A stretch of 47,000 bases of DNA, taken from assembly GCF_001927285.1 (NCBI RefSeq), contig NZ_MSIG01000023.1, forward strand, positions 1 to 47,000. The letters are read 5' to 3'. The position numbers and the translations under genes were made by a program. Positions 16,613 to 24,508 of the stretch are shown one piece after another. Each line of letters starts with the position of its first letter. Positions within the stretch are counted from its first letter, which is position 1. Source of the DNA: Mongoliimonas terrestris. GTDB taxonomy: Bacteria; Pseudomonadota; Alphaproteobacteria; Rhizobiales; Pleomorphomonadaceae. A model generated the notes under the pieces. The model did not search any database. It was not told where the DNA came from and worked only from the letters and a program-made list of their open reading frames with translations.

Positions 16613-17905
16613 ATGAAGATCAGGTCCGGGCTTTCCAATCTGTCGCTGCCACGGCGCGACGTGCTGAAGACGATCGGCGGCGCCGCGGCGCTGCTGGCGA
16701 GCCCGGCGGTCATCCGCCCGGGCTTTGCGCAGGAGAAGACCATCCGGCTCGGGGCGCCGTTCCATCGCACCGGCATCGGCGCGTCCTACGGCCGCTGGTA
16801 CGAGCGCACGGCGAACGCGGCCGTGGCGCTCGTCAACGAGGCGGGCGGCATCAACGGCATGCAGGTGGAGATGATCGTCGAGGACGACGGCACCGACCCC
16901 AAGCGCGGCTCGGAGCTGATCGAGAAGTTCGCCACCGAGTACAAGGTGGACGCGGTGTTCGGTCACCTGTTCAGCCACGTGGTGGCGGCCTCGGCGCCGC
17001 GCGCGGGCGAGTTGAAGATGCCCTACTTCATCTGCTCGGAGGCGAGCCTGCTCGGCGCCGGCAAGCTCAATCGCTACACCCTGCAGCCGGGCATCACCGA
17101 CGTGCGCTCGCAGGTGAAGGCGATGGCGCCGTGGATCGCCTCGACCCTCGGCAAGAAGGTGACGATGATCTTCCCGGACTACAATTTCGGGCACGACCAC
17201 CGCGACTTCTTCTCCGCCGCCATCGCCGAGCAGGGCGGCGAGGTGGTGGCCAAGATCGCCATTCCGCCGACGGAGACCTCCTTCACCCGCTACCTGCCGC
17301 AGATCGCGCCCGAAACGGAGGTGATCTACCACGTGATGGTGGGGCCGGCGGTGCTGACCTTCGTGAAGGAACTGGGCGACTATCTGGGCAGCCAGCGGCC
17401 TGAGATTTTCGGCTTCATCGACTCGCTGGAGGCGGTGGACTTCTCCACGCCGCAGCTCTCCTTCCTGGACGGCACCTATTTCTGGGAGGCCAACCCGCGC
17501 TACGCGCAGGCCGAGCAGACCCCGTTCGACAAGTTCTACCGCGAGAAGGTGGGCGTGGACGCCAATGGCGCCAGCACGGCCGATCCGAAGGACATCTCGA
17601 CCTACTCGCATATGTTCTCGGTCTGGGAGACGCTGTTTGCCATCAAGCAGGGCATGGAAGCGTGCAACTACCAGGGTCCGGCGAACCAGAAGGACCTGAT
17701 CCTCGCCATGGAGCAGATCACGGCCTTCCCGGAGAGCAACGAGCACCCGCAGGGCGCCAAGGTGTTCAACGGCAAGCTGCACCAGGTGTTCGGCAGCCAG
17801 TGCATCTCCAAGGTGGAAGGCGGCAAGCTGGTCGTCGCCCACCGCACCTCCGTGGAGGACGGGATGTACGAGAGCGACGTCGACTACACCAAGATGGACC
17901 TCTGA
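16613..17905 (+). CDS. Liv-type ABC transporter substrate-binding protein
   Basis: A 430-residue periplasmic ligand-binding protein of the branched-chain amino acid/amide (LivK/AmiC-like) type. It carries a twin-arginine signal (LPRRDVLKTIGG, residues 12-23, then a hydrophobic core and a cleavage region near GFAQ). The mature domain opens KTIRLGAPFHRTG and includes AVALVNEAGGINGMQVEMIVEDDGTDP, typical of the family. AGGGG precedes the ATG at 16613 by a normal distance. It is the first transporter gene after hyuAB. Binding of nicotinate or a cyclic amide is suggested by the shared operator; the sequence alone does not show the ligand. Confidence 0.88.
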   Translation: MKIRSGLSNLSLPRRDVLKTIGGAAALLASPAVIRPGFAQEKTIRLGAPFHRTGIGASYGRWYERTANAAVALVNEAGGINGMQVEMIVEDDGTDPKRGSELIEKFATEYKVDAVFGHLFSHVVAASAPRAGELKMPYFICSEASLLGAGKLNRYTLQPGITDVRSQVKAMAPWIASTLGKKVTMIFPDYNFGHDHRDFFSAAIAEQGGEVVAKIAIPPTETSFTRYLPQIAPETEVIYHVMVGPAVLTFVKELGDYLGSQRPEIFGFIDSLEAVDFSTPQLSFLDGTYFWEANPRYAQAEQTPFDKFYREKVGVDANGASTADPKDISTYSHMFSVWETLFAIKQGMEACNYQGPANQKDLILAMEQITAFPESNEHPQGAKVFNGKLHQVFGSQCISKVEGGKLVVAHRTSVEDGMYESDVDYTKMDL

Positions 17906-17932
17906 GCGATTTCACCTCCACCGACCCCGACA

Positions 17933-17955
17933 CCCGCCGGCTGATGGCCGGCGGG
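17933..17955 (+). promoter_or_regulatory. Intra-operon hairpin between binding protein and permease genes
   Basis: CCCGCCGGC (17933-17941) pairs perfectly with GCCGGCGGG (17947-17955) around TGATG. It sits 28 bases after the binding-protein stop and 65 before the permease start. Hairpins in this position in ABC operons usually stabilise the upstream mRNA or attenuate, so that more binding protein than permease is made. No T-tract follows. Confidence 0.5.
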
Positions 17956-18019
17956 ACGGACCAACCGTGGCCGCGGGCGGGCTGACCGCCGCCGCCACGA
18001 TCGCGAAAAGGTGCCTTCA

Positions 18020-18901
18020 ATGGGGTTCGGACCCTATCTGTTGCTCGCCACCCTGGAAGGCCTGGTGCAGGCGGCGGTGCTCTCGATCACCGCCGCGGGG
18101 CTTTCGCTCGTGTTCGGGGTGATGCGGGTGGTCAACGTGGCGCACGGGGAGTTCGTGATGCTGGGCGCGGTGATCGCCTGGTTCACGGCGAGCCTCCTCA
18201 CCGGGCATCCGGCGATGGGCTTTGCGGCGGCGCTGCTGGTCAGCCCGCTCCTCGTCGGGGCGGTGGCGTTCGCCAGCGAGCGGGTGGTGCTGCGGCGGCT
18301 GGACTACAACCCGGAGGCGACGATCGTCGCCACCATCGGGCTCCTCTACATCCTCCAGCAGACCGTGCTCCTGGTCTACGGGCCGGACGCCCGGCCGGTG
18401 GATCCGCCCTTCTACTACACCATAAGGTTCCCCTGGTTCGGCTACTCGGCCTACAAGCTGTTCGTGATCGGCGCGGCGATCGTCATCATGGGCGGCATCT
18501 GGTTCGTGCTGCAGAAGACGCGGGCGGGCCTCGTGATGCGGGCGGCGCAGTACGACCGGGAGACCGCGCAGGCGTTCGGCATTCCGGTGGACCGGGTGTC
18601 CGCCTGGGTGTTCGCCCTCGGCGCCATGCTGGCGGCGATCGCCGGGGTGTTGGTGGTGCCGATCCAGCAGGCGCACTACCTGATGGGCGCCGATCCGCTT
18701 CTTCTTTCCTTCATCGTGGTCATCATCGGCGGGCTCGGCAGCATGTCCGGGACCGTGCTCGCCGCCGTGCTGGTGGGGCTTTCCGACGGCATCATCTCGA
18801 TGATGTTCTCGCCGACCCTCGCCAAGATGGTGTCGACGCTGCTCGTCGCCCTGGTGCTGGTGTTCCGGCCGAACGGCCTTCTCGGGAAGGCCGCGCGATG
18901 A
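18020..18901 (+). CDS. livH: Branched-chain amino acid-type ABC permease (LivH family)
   Basis: A 293-residue inner-membrane permease with about eight hydrophobic segments. It contains the LivH signatures AAGLSLVFGVMRVVNVAHGEFVMLG near the N-terminus and the EAA-like loop FIVVIIGGLGSMSGTVLAA near the C-terminus. The ATG at 18020, with AAAAGG nine bases upstream, is preferred over a GTG at 18011. The gene is followed by livM with ATGA overlap. It forms half of the membrane channel of the transporter downstream of hyuAB. Confidence 0.92.
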   Translation: MGFGPYLLLATLEGLVQAAVLSITAAGLSLVFGVMRVVNVAHGEFVMLGAVIAWFTASLLTGHPAMGFAAALLVSPLLVGAVAFASERVVLRRLDYNPEATIVATIGLLYILQQTVLLVYGPDARPVDPPFYYTIRFPWFGYSAYKLFVIGAAIVIMGGIWFVLQKTRAGLVMRAAQYDRETAQAFGIPVDRVSAWVFALGAMLAAIAGVLVVPIQQAHYLMGADPLLLSFIVVIIGGLGSMSGTVLAAVLVGLSDGIISMMFSPTLAKMVSTLLVALVLVFRPNGLLGKAAR

Positions 18902-19860
18902 GCCGGGCGGCCTTCGCCAGGAATGCCTGGCTCGTTCTCGCCGTGCTGGCGGTGCTCTTTTCGTTGCAGTTCGTGCTGCCGGACTATCAGGTGCTGATGG
19001 CGACGCGGATGATGCTGCTCGCGGTGTTCGCGCTCGGCTTCAACGCGCTCCTCGGCTATGTGGGGCTCCTCAGCCTCGGGCACGCGCTGTTCTTTGCGTG
19101 CGGGCTCTATGCGTCGGGGCTGACGGTCTACCATTTCGGCTGGGGGCTGCCGGCGGCCTTCGTGTTCGCGGTCGGGGCGTCGGCCGTGCTGGCGCTCCTG
19201 ATCGGCGCGGTGGCGCTGAGGACCATCCGCGTCTCCTTCATGATCGTGACGCTGATGTTCGCGCAGGTGGGGGCGCTGACGGTGCTCTACTTCGCCGCCT
19301 GGACCAACGGGCAGGAGGGCCTGTCGCTGCCGGCGTCGGCCCGGGTGGCGGACCTCGGGGTCGCCACCCTGGACCTCACGGACGCGCTGACGCGCTACAA
19401 CATCGCCTACGGGCTGCTGGCGGCGAGCCTCTTGATCCTCCTCGTCTATCTCGGCAGCGCGCGCGGGCGGATCGCGACGGCGGTGCGGGACAACGAGGGC
19501 CGGACGGAGATGCTGGGCTTCAACGTGTTCGCCGCCAAGCTGGAAATGTTCGTCCTCTCCGGGGCGATGTCGGGCGCGGCGGGGGCGGCCTACGGGCTGC
19601 TGTTCGGCTATCTCGGTGCCACCTTCGCGTCGTTCCAGTATTCCATCGAGCCGTTGCTCTTCACGCTCCTCGGCGGGGCCGGGACGCTGCTCGGGCCGCT
19701 CGTTGGCGTGCTCTTCATGGTGGGGCTGATCGACAAGCTCTCGGAGCTGACGACCGCCTACCTGCTGGTGATCGGCGTGGTGCTGATCGTGCTCATCCTC
19801 TGGTTCCCGAAGGGGATTCTCGGCACCGTGCGCGAGAGGTGGCTGCCATGGCTGATGTGA
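18898..19860 (+). CDS. livM: Branched-chain amino acid-type ABC permease (LivM family)
   Basis: A 320-residue multi-spanning permease, the second membrane subunit. Recognisable LivM features are FNALLGYVGLLSLGHALFFACG in the N-terminal third, the AVRDNEGRTEMLGFNVFAAKLEMFVLSG cytoplasmic loop and the C-terminal LLGGAGTLLGPLVGVL. The ATG overlaps the livH stop (ATGA) and the stop lies inside the livG start region (13-base overlap), so all four transporter genes are translationally linked. Confidence 0.92.
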   Translation: MSRAAFARNAWLVLAVLAVLFSLQFVLPDYQVLMATRMMLLAVFALGFNALLGYVGLLSLGHALFFACGLYASGLTVYHFGWGLPAAFVFAVGASAVLALLIGAVALRTIRVSFMIVTLMFAQVGALTVLYFAAWTNGQEGLSLPASARVADLGVATLDLTDALTRYNIAYGLLAASLLILLVYLGSARGRIATAVRDNEGRTEMLGFNVFAAKLEMFVLSGAMSGAAGAAYGLLFGYLGATFASFQYSIEPLLFTLLGGAGTLLGPLVGVLFMVGLIDKLSELTTAYLLVIGVVLIVLILWFPKGILGTVRERWLPWLM

Positions 19861-20579
19861 CGCCGCTGCTCGTTGCCACCGGGCTGAAGCGCCACTTCGG
19901 CGGCCTGAGGGCCGTGGACGGGGTGGACTTCTCGCTGCCGGCGGGGGAGATCCGGGCCATCATCGGGCCGAACGGGGCGGGCAAGACCACCTTCGTCAGC
20001 CTGCTCTCCGGCCGGCTGGAGCCCTCCGAGGGGCGGGTGACGTTCGCCGGGGAGGACGTGACGCGGCTGCCGGCCTATCGTCGGGTGCAGCGGGGCATCG
20101 CCTACACGTTCCAGATCACCAACATCTACCTGACGAAATCGGTCGCCGACAACGTGCGGGTGGCGGTGGAGAGCCGGGCGCGGCGGGAGCGGGGCGTCGA
20201 GTTCGAGGCGGCGACGCTGGAGGCCTTGCAGGCGGTGGGCCTTGAGGACCGGGCCGAGACGCCGGCCGGCGAACTCGCCTACGGGCACCAGCGGCTCCTG
20301 GAGGTCGCCATGGGCCTCGCGCTCCGGCCGAAGCTCCTGATCCTGGACGAGCCGACGCAGGGACTGTCGGACGCGGAGATCCGCGCCTTCATCGCGCTGG
20401 TGCGGCGGATCGCCGAGACCGCGACGGTGCTTCTGATCGAGCACAACATGGACGTGGTGATGGCGCTCGCCGACCGGATCACCGTGCTCGCCCGCGGGCA
20501 GGTGCTGGCGGAGGGCACGCCGGCGGAAATCCGCGCCAATTCCGAGGTCCAAGCCGCCTATCTGGGGACGCCATGCTGA
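19848..20579 (+). CDS. livG: Branched-chain amino acid-type ABC transporter ATPase (LivG family)
   Basis: A 243-residue ATP-binding protein. Walker A is IIGPNGAGKTT (near residue 38), the family-type signature is ELAYGHQRLLEVAMGLAL in place of LSGGQ, Walker B is LLILDEPTQGL, and the switch histidine is in LIEHNMDVVMALADRI. The RGIAYTFQITNIY block (Q-loop) is typical of LivG. The start is the ATG at 19848, inside the end of livM; the stop overlaps livF by seven bases. Confidence 0.93.
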   Translation: MADVTPLLVATGLKRHFGGLRAVDGVDFSLPAGEIRAIIGPNGAGKTTFVSLLSGRLEPSEGRVTFAGEDVTRLPAYRRVQRGIAYTFQITNIYLTKSVADNVRVAVESRARRERGVEFEAATLEALQAVGLEDRAETPAGELAYGHQRLLEVAMGLALRPKLLILDEPTQGLSDAEIRAFIALVRRIAETATVLLIEHNMDVVMALADRITVLARGQVLAEGTPAEIRANSEVQAAYLGTPC

Positions 20580-21271
20580 AGGTCGAAGGCTTCGACACCT
20601 ACTACGGCCAGAGCCAGGCGCTCCGGAACGTCTCGCTGACGGTGGCGCCGGGGGAGGTGCTCTGCCTGCTCGGCCGCAACGGGGCGGGCAAGACCACGAC
20701 GCTGAAGTCCATCATGGGGCTGGTGCCGCCGAAGCGCGGGCGGATGTCGCTCGGCGGGGTGGACCTGACCGGCCTTCCGGCCCACCGCATCCCCAAGCAC
20801 GGGATCGGCTACGTGCCCCAGGGCCGCAGGCTCTTCGCCGAGCACACGGTGCGGGAGAACCTGGAGATCGGCCTGATGGCGCGGGGCACCGGCCGGGAGG
20901 CCATGGAACGGGCGCTCGGCTACTTCCCGGCGCTCCGCGAGCGGATGGGCCAGCGGGCGGGGACGCTGTCGGGCGGCGAGCAGAGCATGCTCGCCATGGC
21001 CCGCGCGCTCTGCCTGGAGCCCACTATCATGATTCTCGACGAGCCGACCGAAGGCCTGATGCCGAGCATGATCGCCACCATCCGCGACGTGGTGATCCGG
21101 CTGCGGGCGGACGACGTGGGCGTGCTCCTGGTGGAGCAGCGGATCGACGCGGTGCTGCCGGTCGCCGACCGGATCGCCTTCATGGACCACGGCGAGATCA
21201 AGGCCGAACTCGGCATCGCCGAGGTGCGGGCGGACACGTCCATCCTCAGGACCTATCTCGGCGTCGGCTGA
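20573..21271 (+). CDS. livF: Branched-chain amino acid-type ABC transporter ATPase (LivF family)
   Basis: A 232-residue ATPase pairing with LivG. It has DTYYGQSQALRNVSL at the start, Walker A LLGRNGAGKTTTLKSIMGL, the LivF-specific GIGYVPQGRRLFAEHTVREN, signature TLSGGEQSMLAMARAL, Walker B IMILDEPTEGLMPSM and a Q at the switch position (LVEQRID) as usual in LivF. The 27-base gap to the next gene suggests the operon continues into the two membrane proteins downstream. Confidence 0.93.
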   Translation: MLKVEGFDTYYGQSQALRNVSLTVAPGEVLCLLGRNGAGKTTTLKSIMGLVPPKRGRMSLGGVDLTGLPAHRIPKHGIGYVPQGRRLFAEHTVRENLEIGLMARGTGREAMERALGYFPALRERMGQRAGTLSGGEQSMLAMARALCLEPTIMILDEPTEGLMPSMIATIRDVVIRLRADDVGVLLVEQRIDAVLPVADRIAFMDHGEIKAELGIAEVRADTSILRTYLGVG

Positions 21272-21298
21272 AACGACGATCAGCAAAGGGGTGTGCGC

Positions 21299-22714
21299 AT
21301 GCGGATCTGCCTGCCGGCCCTGCTCGCGTCGGCCTTTGCGCTGCTCTTTCCTGCGGCGGCCCTGGCGCATGGGGCCGAGGGCGGCATCGTGCTGTTGCTG
21401 CCGACCGGCTATTACATCCTCGGCGCGGCCGCGACGGTGGCGGTGACCTTCCTGTTGATGTCCGCGCTACCCGATCGCCTCGCGCTCGGGCTTCATCGTC
21501 GGACGCTGGCGATTGGCCGGGTGCGGCTGCCGTCGGCGGTGGGGCCGAGCCTTCTGTCGGCAGGCGTGCTGATGCTGATGATCGCGGCGGGCTTTTTCGG
21601 GAGCCGCGATCCGCTGGACAACCCGCTGCCGGCCTTCGTCTGGACGGTGTGGTGGGTGTGCCTCCTGATCGCCCACGGGCTGTTCGGGCCGCTCTGGACC
21701 GCCCTCAACCCGTGGACCGGGCCGGCCGCCGTGATCGGATGGGCGAGCGGCGGGCGGCTGGGGGTTCGGCCGCTGGCGCGGCTGCCGGAGGGGATCGGCT
21801 ACGGGATCGCGATCCTGCAGTTCTACGGTTTCGCCTGGTTCGAGCTGGTGGACCTCTCGCCGAGCGATCCGGGCCGGCTGGCGGCGGTGGTGCTTGCCTA
21901 CTGGCTGGCGAACCTCGCCGGCCGGCTCGTCTACGGCGAGGACTGGATGCGGCGCGCGGAGCCGTTCGGCATCCTGTTCGGGCTGATCGGCCGGCTGGCG
22001 CCGCTCGCCGTGGTTCGGGCAAAGGACGGGCGGCATGACGTGGGGATGGTCTGGCCGGGCAAGCGCTTGTTCGACCTGCCGCCGCTGCCGGTGAGCGGCG
22101 TGCTCTTCGTGCTCCTGGCGCTCTCCACCGTGTCGTTCGACGGCCTGTCGCGCACCTTCGCCTGGCTGTCGGCGGTCGGGGTCAATCCGCTGGAGTTTCC
22201 CGGGCGGAGCGCGGTGGTGCTGTCGTCGAGCGCCGGGATTCTGCTCGTGTTCGCGGCCTTCGCCGCGCTCTTCTTCGGCAGCGTGGCGCTCGGCGGGCTG
22301 ATGGCGGGCGAACGGCGGATCGGCCTGTTGGCAGGGCGGCTCGTCGTCAGCATCGTGCCGATCGCGGTGGTGTTCCAGTTCGCCCACTATCTGACGCTCG
22401 TGCTCGTCGAGGGGCAGAACTTTCTGAAGGCCGTGTCGGACCCGTTCGGGCGCGGGTGGGACCTGTTCGGCACGGCGGATCTCCACGTGACCACGTCCTT
22501 CCTGGCGGACTTCGACCGGGTGGAGACGATCTACAATGCGCAGACGGCGGCCATCATCATCGGCCATGTGCTGGCGGTGGTGCTGGCCCATGCGCTCCTC
22601 GTCGACATGCGGAGGGACGGGCGCGGCGCCTTTCGGCTGGAGCTGCCGTTCGCGGCGCTGATGGTGTTCTACACGGCGTTCGGTCTTTGGCTGCTCTCCA
22701 CGCCGAGGATTTGA
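21299..22714 (+). CDS. Polytopic membrane protein of unknown function
   Basis: A 471-residue membrane protein with an N-terminal signal-like segment (LLASAFALLFPAAALAHG) and about ten further hydrophobic helices. A recognisable motif is GLFGPLWTALNPWTGP, and His/Asp residues cluster near HVTTSFLADFDRVETIYNAQ. It resembles the family often auto-annotated as 'fenitrothion hydrolase' in actinobacteria; nothing in the sequence supports hydrolase activity. AAAGGGG seven bases before the ATG at 21299 decides the start over a GTG at 21293. Its position 27 bases after livF puts it in the hyu-liv operon. A role in uptake or in handling periplasmic electrons or metals would be guesswork. Confidence 0.7.
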   Translation: MRICLPALLASAFALLFPAAALAHGAEGGIVLLLPTGYYILGAAATVAVTFLLMSALPDRLALGLHRRTLAIGRVRLPSAVGPSLLSAGVLMLMIAAGFFGSRDPLDNPLPAFVWTVWWVCLLIAHGLFGPLWTALNPWTGPAAVIGWASGGRLGVRPLARLPEGIGYGIAILQFYGFAWFELVDLSPSDPGRLAAVVLAYWLANLAGRLVYGEDWMRRAEPFGILFGLIGRLAPLAVVRAKDGRHDVGMVWPGKRLFDLPPLPVSGVLFVLLALSTVSFDGLSRTFAWLSAVGVNPLEFPGRSAVVLSSSAGILLVFAAFAALFFGSVALGGLMAGERRIGLLAGRLVVSIVPIAVVFQFAHYLTLVLVEGQNFLKAVSDPFGRGWDLFGTADLHVTTSFLADFDRVETIYNAQTAAIIIGHVLAVVLAHALLVDMRRDGRGAFRLELPFAALMVFYTAFGLWLLSTPRI

Positions 22715-22806
22715 CCGTTAGCCGCGTCCGGTCTGCAACGCTGCGGATGGCGCCATCGGCGGCGGCGCGTAGGATGGGAAGATCGGCAAAGGGGCGAGGG
22801 GACGCG

Positions 22807-23493
22807 ATGGGGACGTGGACGATGGCTGTGCTCGCCGCGCTGGCCCTGCTCGCGGGTAACCGGATGGGCGGCACGGCGGTGGCGCACGAGTTCGAGCCGC
22901 CGGCGGACACGTCCGGCTACGCGGTGCCGTCGATCGACCATGGCGCCATGGCGGCGATCGACGGTTTTCGCGGGCGGATCCTCGCGCTCGCGGCAGCGGT
23001 CGAGGCGCCGGACGCGGAGCTTGCGGCGCTCATCCTTCACAACGGGACGCAGCGGGCCAACTGCCTGTGGCTCCTGGTGCCGGGCAGCGTCACGGACGAG
23101 GCAAGCCCGCTCAACCTCTGCGCCCACGCGGAGACGGCCGGCCTCAAGGCGATCGTCCAGAAGCTGCGGACGGTGGAGGAGACGCGCGCGGGCGCCGGTG
23201 CGCTGATTTCCGATCTCGACCACGCCATGGTGCTCCACGGAACGTCTTTCGCGCTCTGCGAATACAGCGGCGAGGTCTTCAACACCGCCTCGCAGGTGCG
23301 GCCGAAGCTTGCGGCGGTTCCGGGCTACCTCTTCGGGAAATTCATGTTCGAACTGGCGCTGATCTTGGGTTTTCTTTTTCTTGCGCTTGCGGGGCTTCGC
23401 GCCGTATTTCCGTCGCGTCGGTCCCATGGCGCCGATCGGACCCCGTGCGCGGACGTCCGGTCGGGCGGGGAGGGTGGGATCCGGGGTCGTTGA
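22807..23493 (+). CDS. Exported, C-terminally anchored protein of unknown function
   Basis: A 228-residue protein with a Sec signal peptide (MAVLAALALLAGN...GGTAVAHEF), a soluble region of about 150 residues with three cysteines (ANCLWLLV, LNLCAHA, FALCEYSG) and a C-terminal transmembrane helix (FELALILGFLFLALAGLRAVF, roughly residues 178-198) followed by a basic tail. The soluble part would face the periplasm. GGGGCGAGGGG precedes the ATG at 22807. It is the last gene of the hyu-liv operon, 92 bases after the membrane protein before it. No family is recognised. The pairing suggests the two membrane proteins work together. Confidence 0.6.
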   Translation: MGTWTMAVLAALALLAGNRMGGTAVAHEFEPPADTSGYAVPSIDHGAMAAIDGFRGRILALAAAVEAPDAELAALILHNGTQRANCLWLLVPGSVTDEASPLNLCAHAETAGLKAIVQKLRTVEETRAGAGALISDLDHAMVLHGTSFALCEYSGEVFNTASQVRPKLAAVPGYLFGKFMFELALILGFLFLALAGLRAVFPSRRSHGADRTPCADVRSGGEGGIRGR

Positions 23494-23525
23494 CAGCGAG
23501 TTTTAGGTCGTTAGTGTACTAACGA
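23490..23525 (+). promoter_or_regulatory. fpr promoter and 18-bp operator (site 2)
   Basis: TCGTTAGTGTACTAACGA at 23508-23525 differs from the hyuA palindrome at one central base. A consensus -35, TTGACA, is at 23490-23495. TAGTGT (23512-23517, 16-base spacing) inside the operator could be the -10. The operator is ten bases, one helical turn, closer to the -35 than at hyuA and hnr. Confidence 0.75.
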
Positions 23526-23545
23526 ATTGATCGGAAGGATCTGGC

Positions 23546-24361
23546 ATGGACGCGATTGCCGACGCGGCGAGCCGCCCGTCGTTCCCCATCCCCGAGAACG
23601 TGTTCGCCGAGCGTGTCGTTTTCGTCAAGCACTACACCAGCCGTCTGTTCCGCTTCCGCATCACGCGGCCGGCGAGCTTCCGGTTCCGCTCCGGCGAGTT
23701 CGTGATGATCGGCCTGCCGAACGCCGAGAAGCCGGTGTTTCGGGCCTATTCGATCGCAAGCCCGGCGTGGGACGAGGAGATCGAGTTCTTCTCCATCAAG
23801 GTTGAGAACGGGCCGTTGACCGAGCACCTGCAGAAGATCGTGCCGGGCGACATCGTGCTGATGCGCAAGAAGCCGACCGGCACGCTGGTGCTGGACGCGC
23901 TGACCCCCGGCAAGCGGCTCTATCTCTTCTGCACCGGCACGGGCGTCGCGCCGTTCGCGAGCGTCATCCGCGACCCGGAGACCTACGAGAAGTTCGAGGA
24001 GGTCTATCTCGTCCAGACCTGCCGCGAGGTGGCCGAACTTGCCTATGCGCACGAACTGGTGGACGGGATCATGGAGGATCCGCTGGTGGGCGAGTTCGCC
24101 GCCGGCCGGCTCCACCTCTATGCGACGACGACCCGCGAGCCGTCGCCCCGCATGGGCCGCCTGACCGATCTGATGCGCGATGGCAGCCTGTTCGAGGCGC
24201 TCGGCGTGCCGCCGATCAATCCGGAGACGGACCGCGCCATGATCTGCGGGTCCATGGCCATGCTCAACGAGACCAAGGCGATCCTGGAAGGGTTTGGCCT
24301 GGAGGAGGGCGCCAACAACAAGCCGTCGAGCTTCGTGGTCGAGCGCGCCTTCGTGGGGTGA
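23546..24361 (+). CDS. fpr: Ferredoxin-NADP reductase
   Basis: A 271-residue flavoprotein of the bacterial FNR type that moves electrons between NADPH and ferredoxin or flavodoxin. The FAD-binding motif RAYS is at residues 66-69 and the NADP-binding motif CTGTGVAPF is at 129-137; AMICGSMAML and the C-terminal VVERAFVG also match the family. The ATG at 23546 lies 20 bases after an operator shared with hyuA and hnr, so this copy appears to belong to the catabolic regulon and not to housekeeping. A likely job is to supply reduced ferredoxin to the 6-hydroxynicotinate reductase. No ferredoxin gene is seen in the window. It converges with nicB. Confidence 0.92.
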   Translation: MDAIADAASRPSFPIPENVFAERVVFVKHYTSRLFRFRITRPASFRFRSGEFVMIGLPNAEKPVFRAYSIASPAWDEEIEFFSIKVENGPLTEHLQKIVPGDIVLMRKKPTGTLVLDALTPGKRLYLFCTGTGVAPFASVIRDPETYEKFEEVYLVQTCREVAELAYAHELVDGIMEDPLVGEFAAGRLHLYATTTREPSPRMGRLTDLMRDGSLFEALGVPPINPETDRAMICGSMAMLNETKAILEGFGLEEGANNKPSSFVVERAFVG

Positions 24362-24423
24362 GTTCCGGGCGGTTGGCTTGGCACGGAAAAGCGCTGTCCG
24401 ATGGAAAAAGGGCGACCCCTCCC

Positions 24424-24460
24424 CCGGCCTTTGGCCGGACCCTCCCCGCAAGGGGGAGGG
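24424..24460. terminator. Double hairpin between convergent fpr and nicB
   Basis: CCGGCC-TTT-GGCCGG (24424-24438) is followed by CCTCCCC (24441-24447) pairing with GGGGAGG (24453-24459). The sequence, with CCCCTCCCCCGGCCTTTGG, resembles a widespread proteobacterial intergenic repeat. It lies 62 bases past fpr and 49 before the nicB stop and may end transcription from both sides. Confidence 0.5.
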
Positions 24461-24508
24461 AGGTAGGCTGCCGGCCGTTGTGGTCTTGAGGATCCGGGCT
24501 GGGTTCCG

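Noticed and set aside
21299..22714. Annotation of the polytopic membrane protein as fenitrothion hydrolase
   Set aside because: Only a loose family resemblance is recalled, and a ten-helix protein without hydrolase motifs does not support an organophosphate hydrolase.
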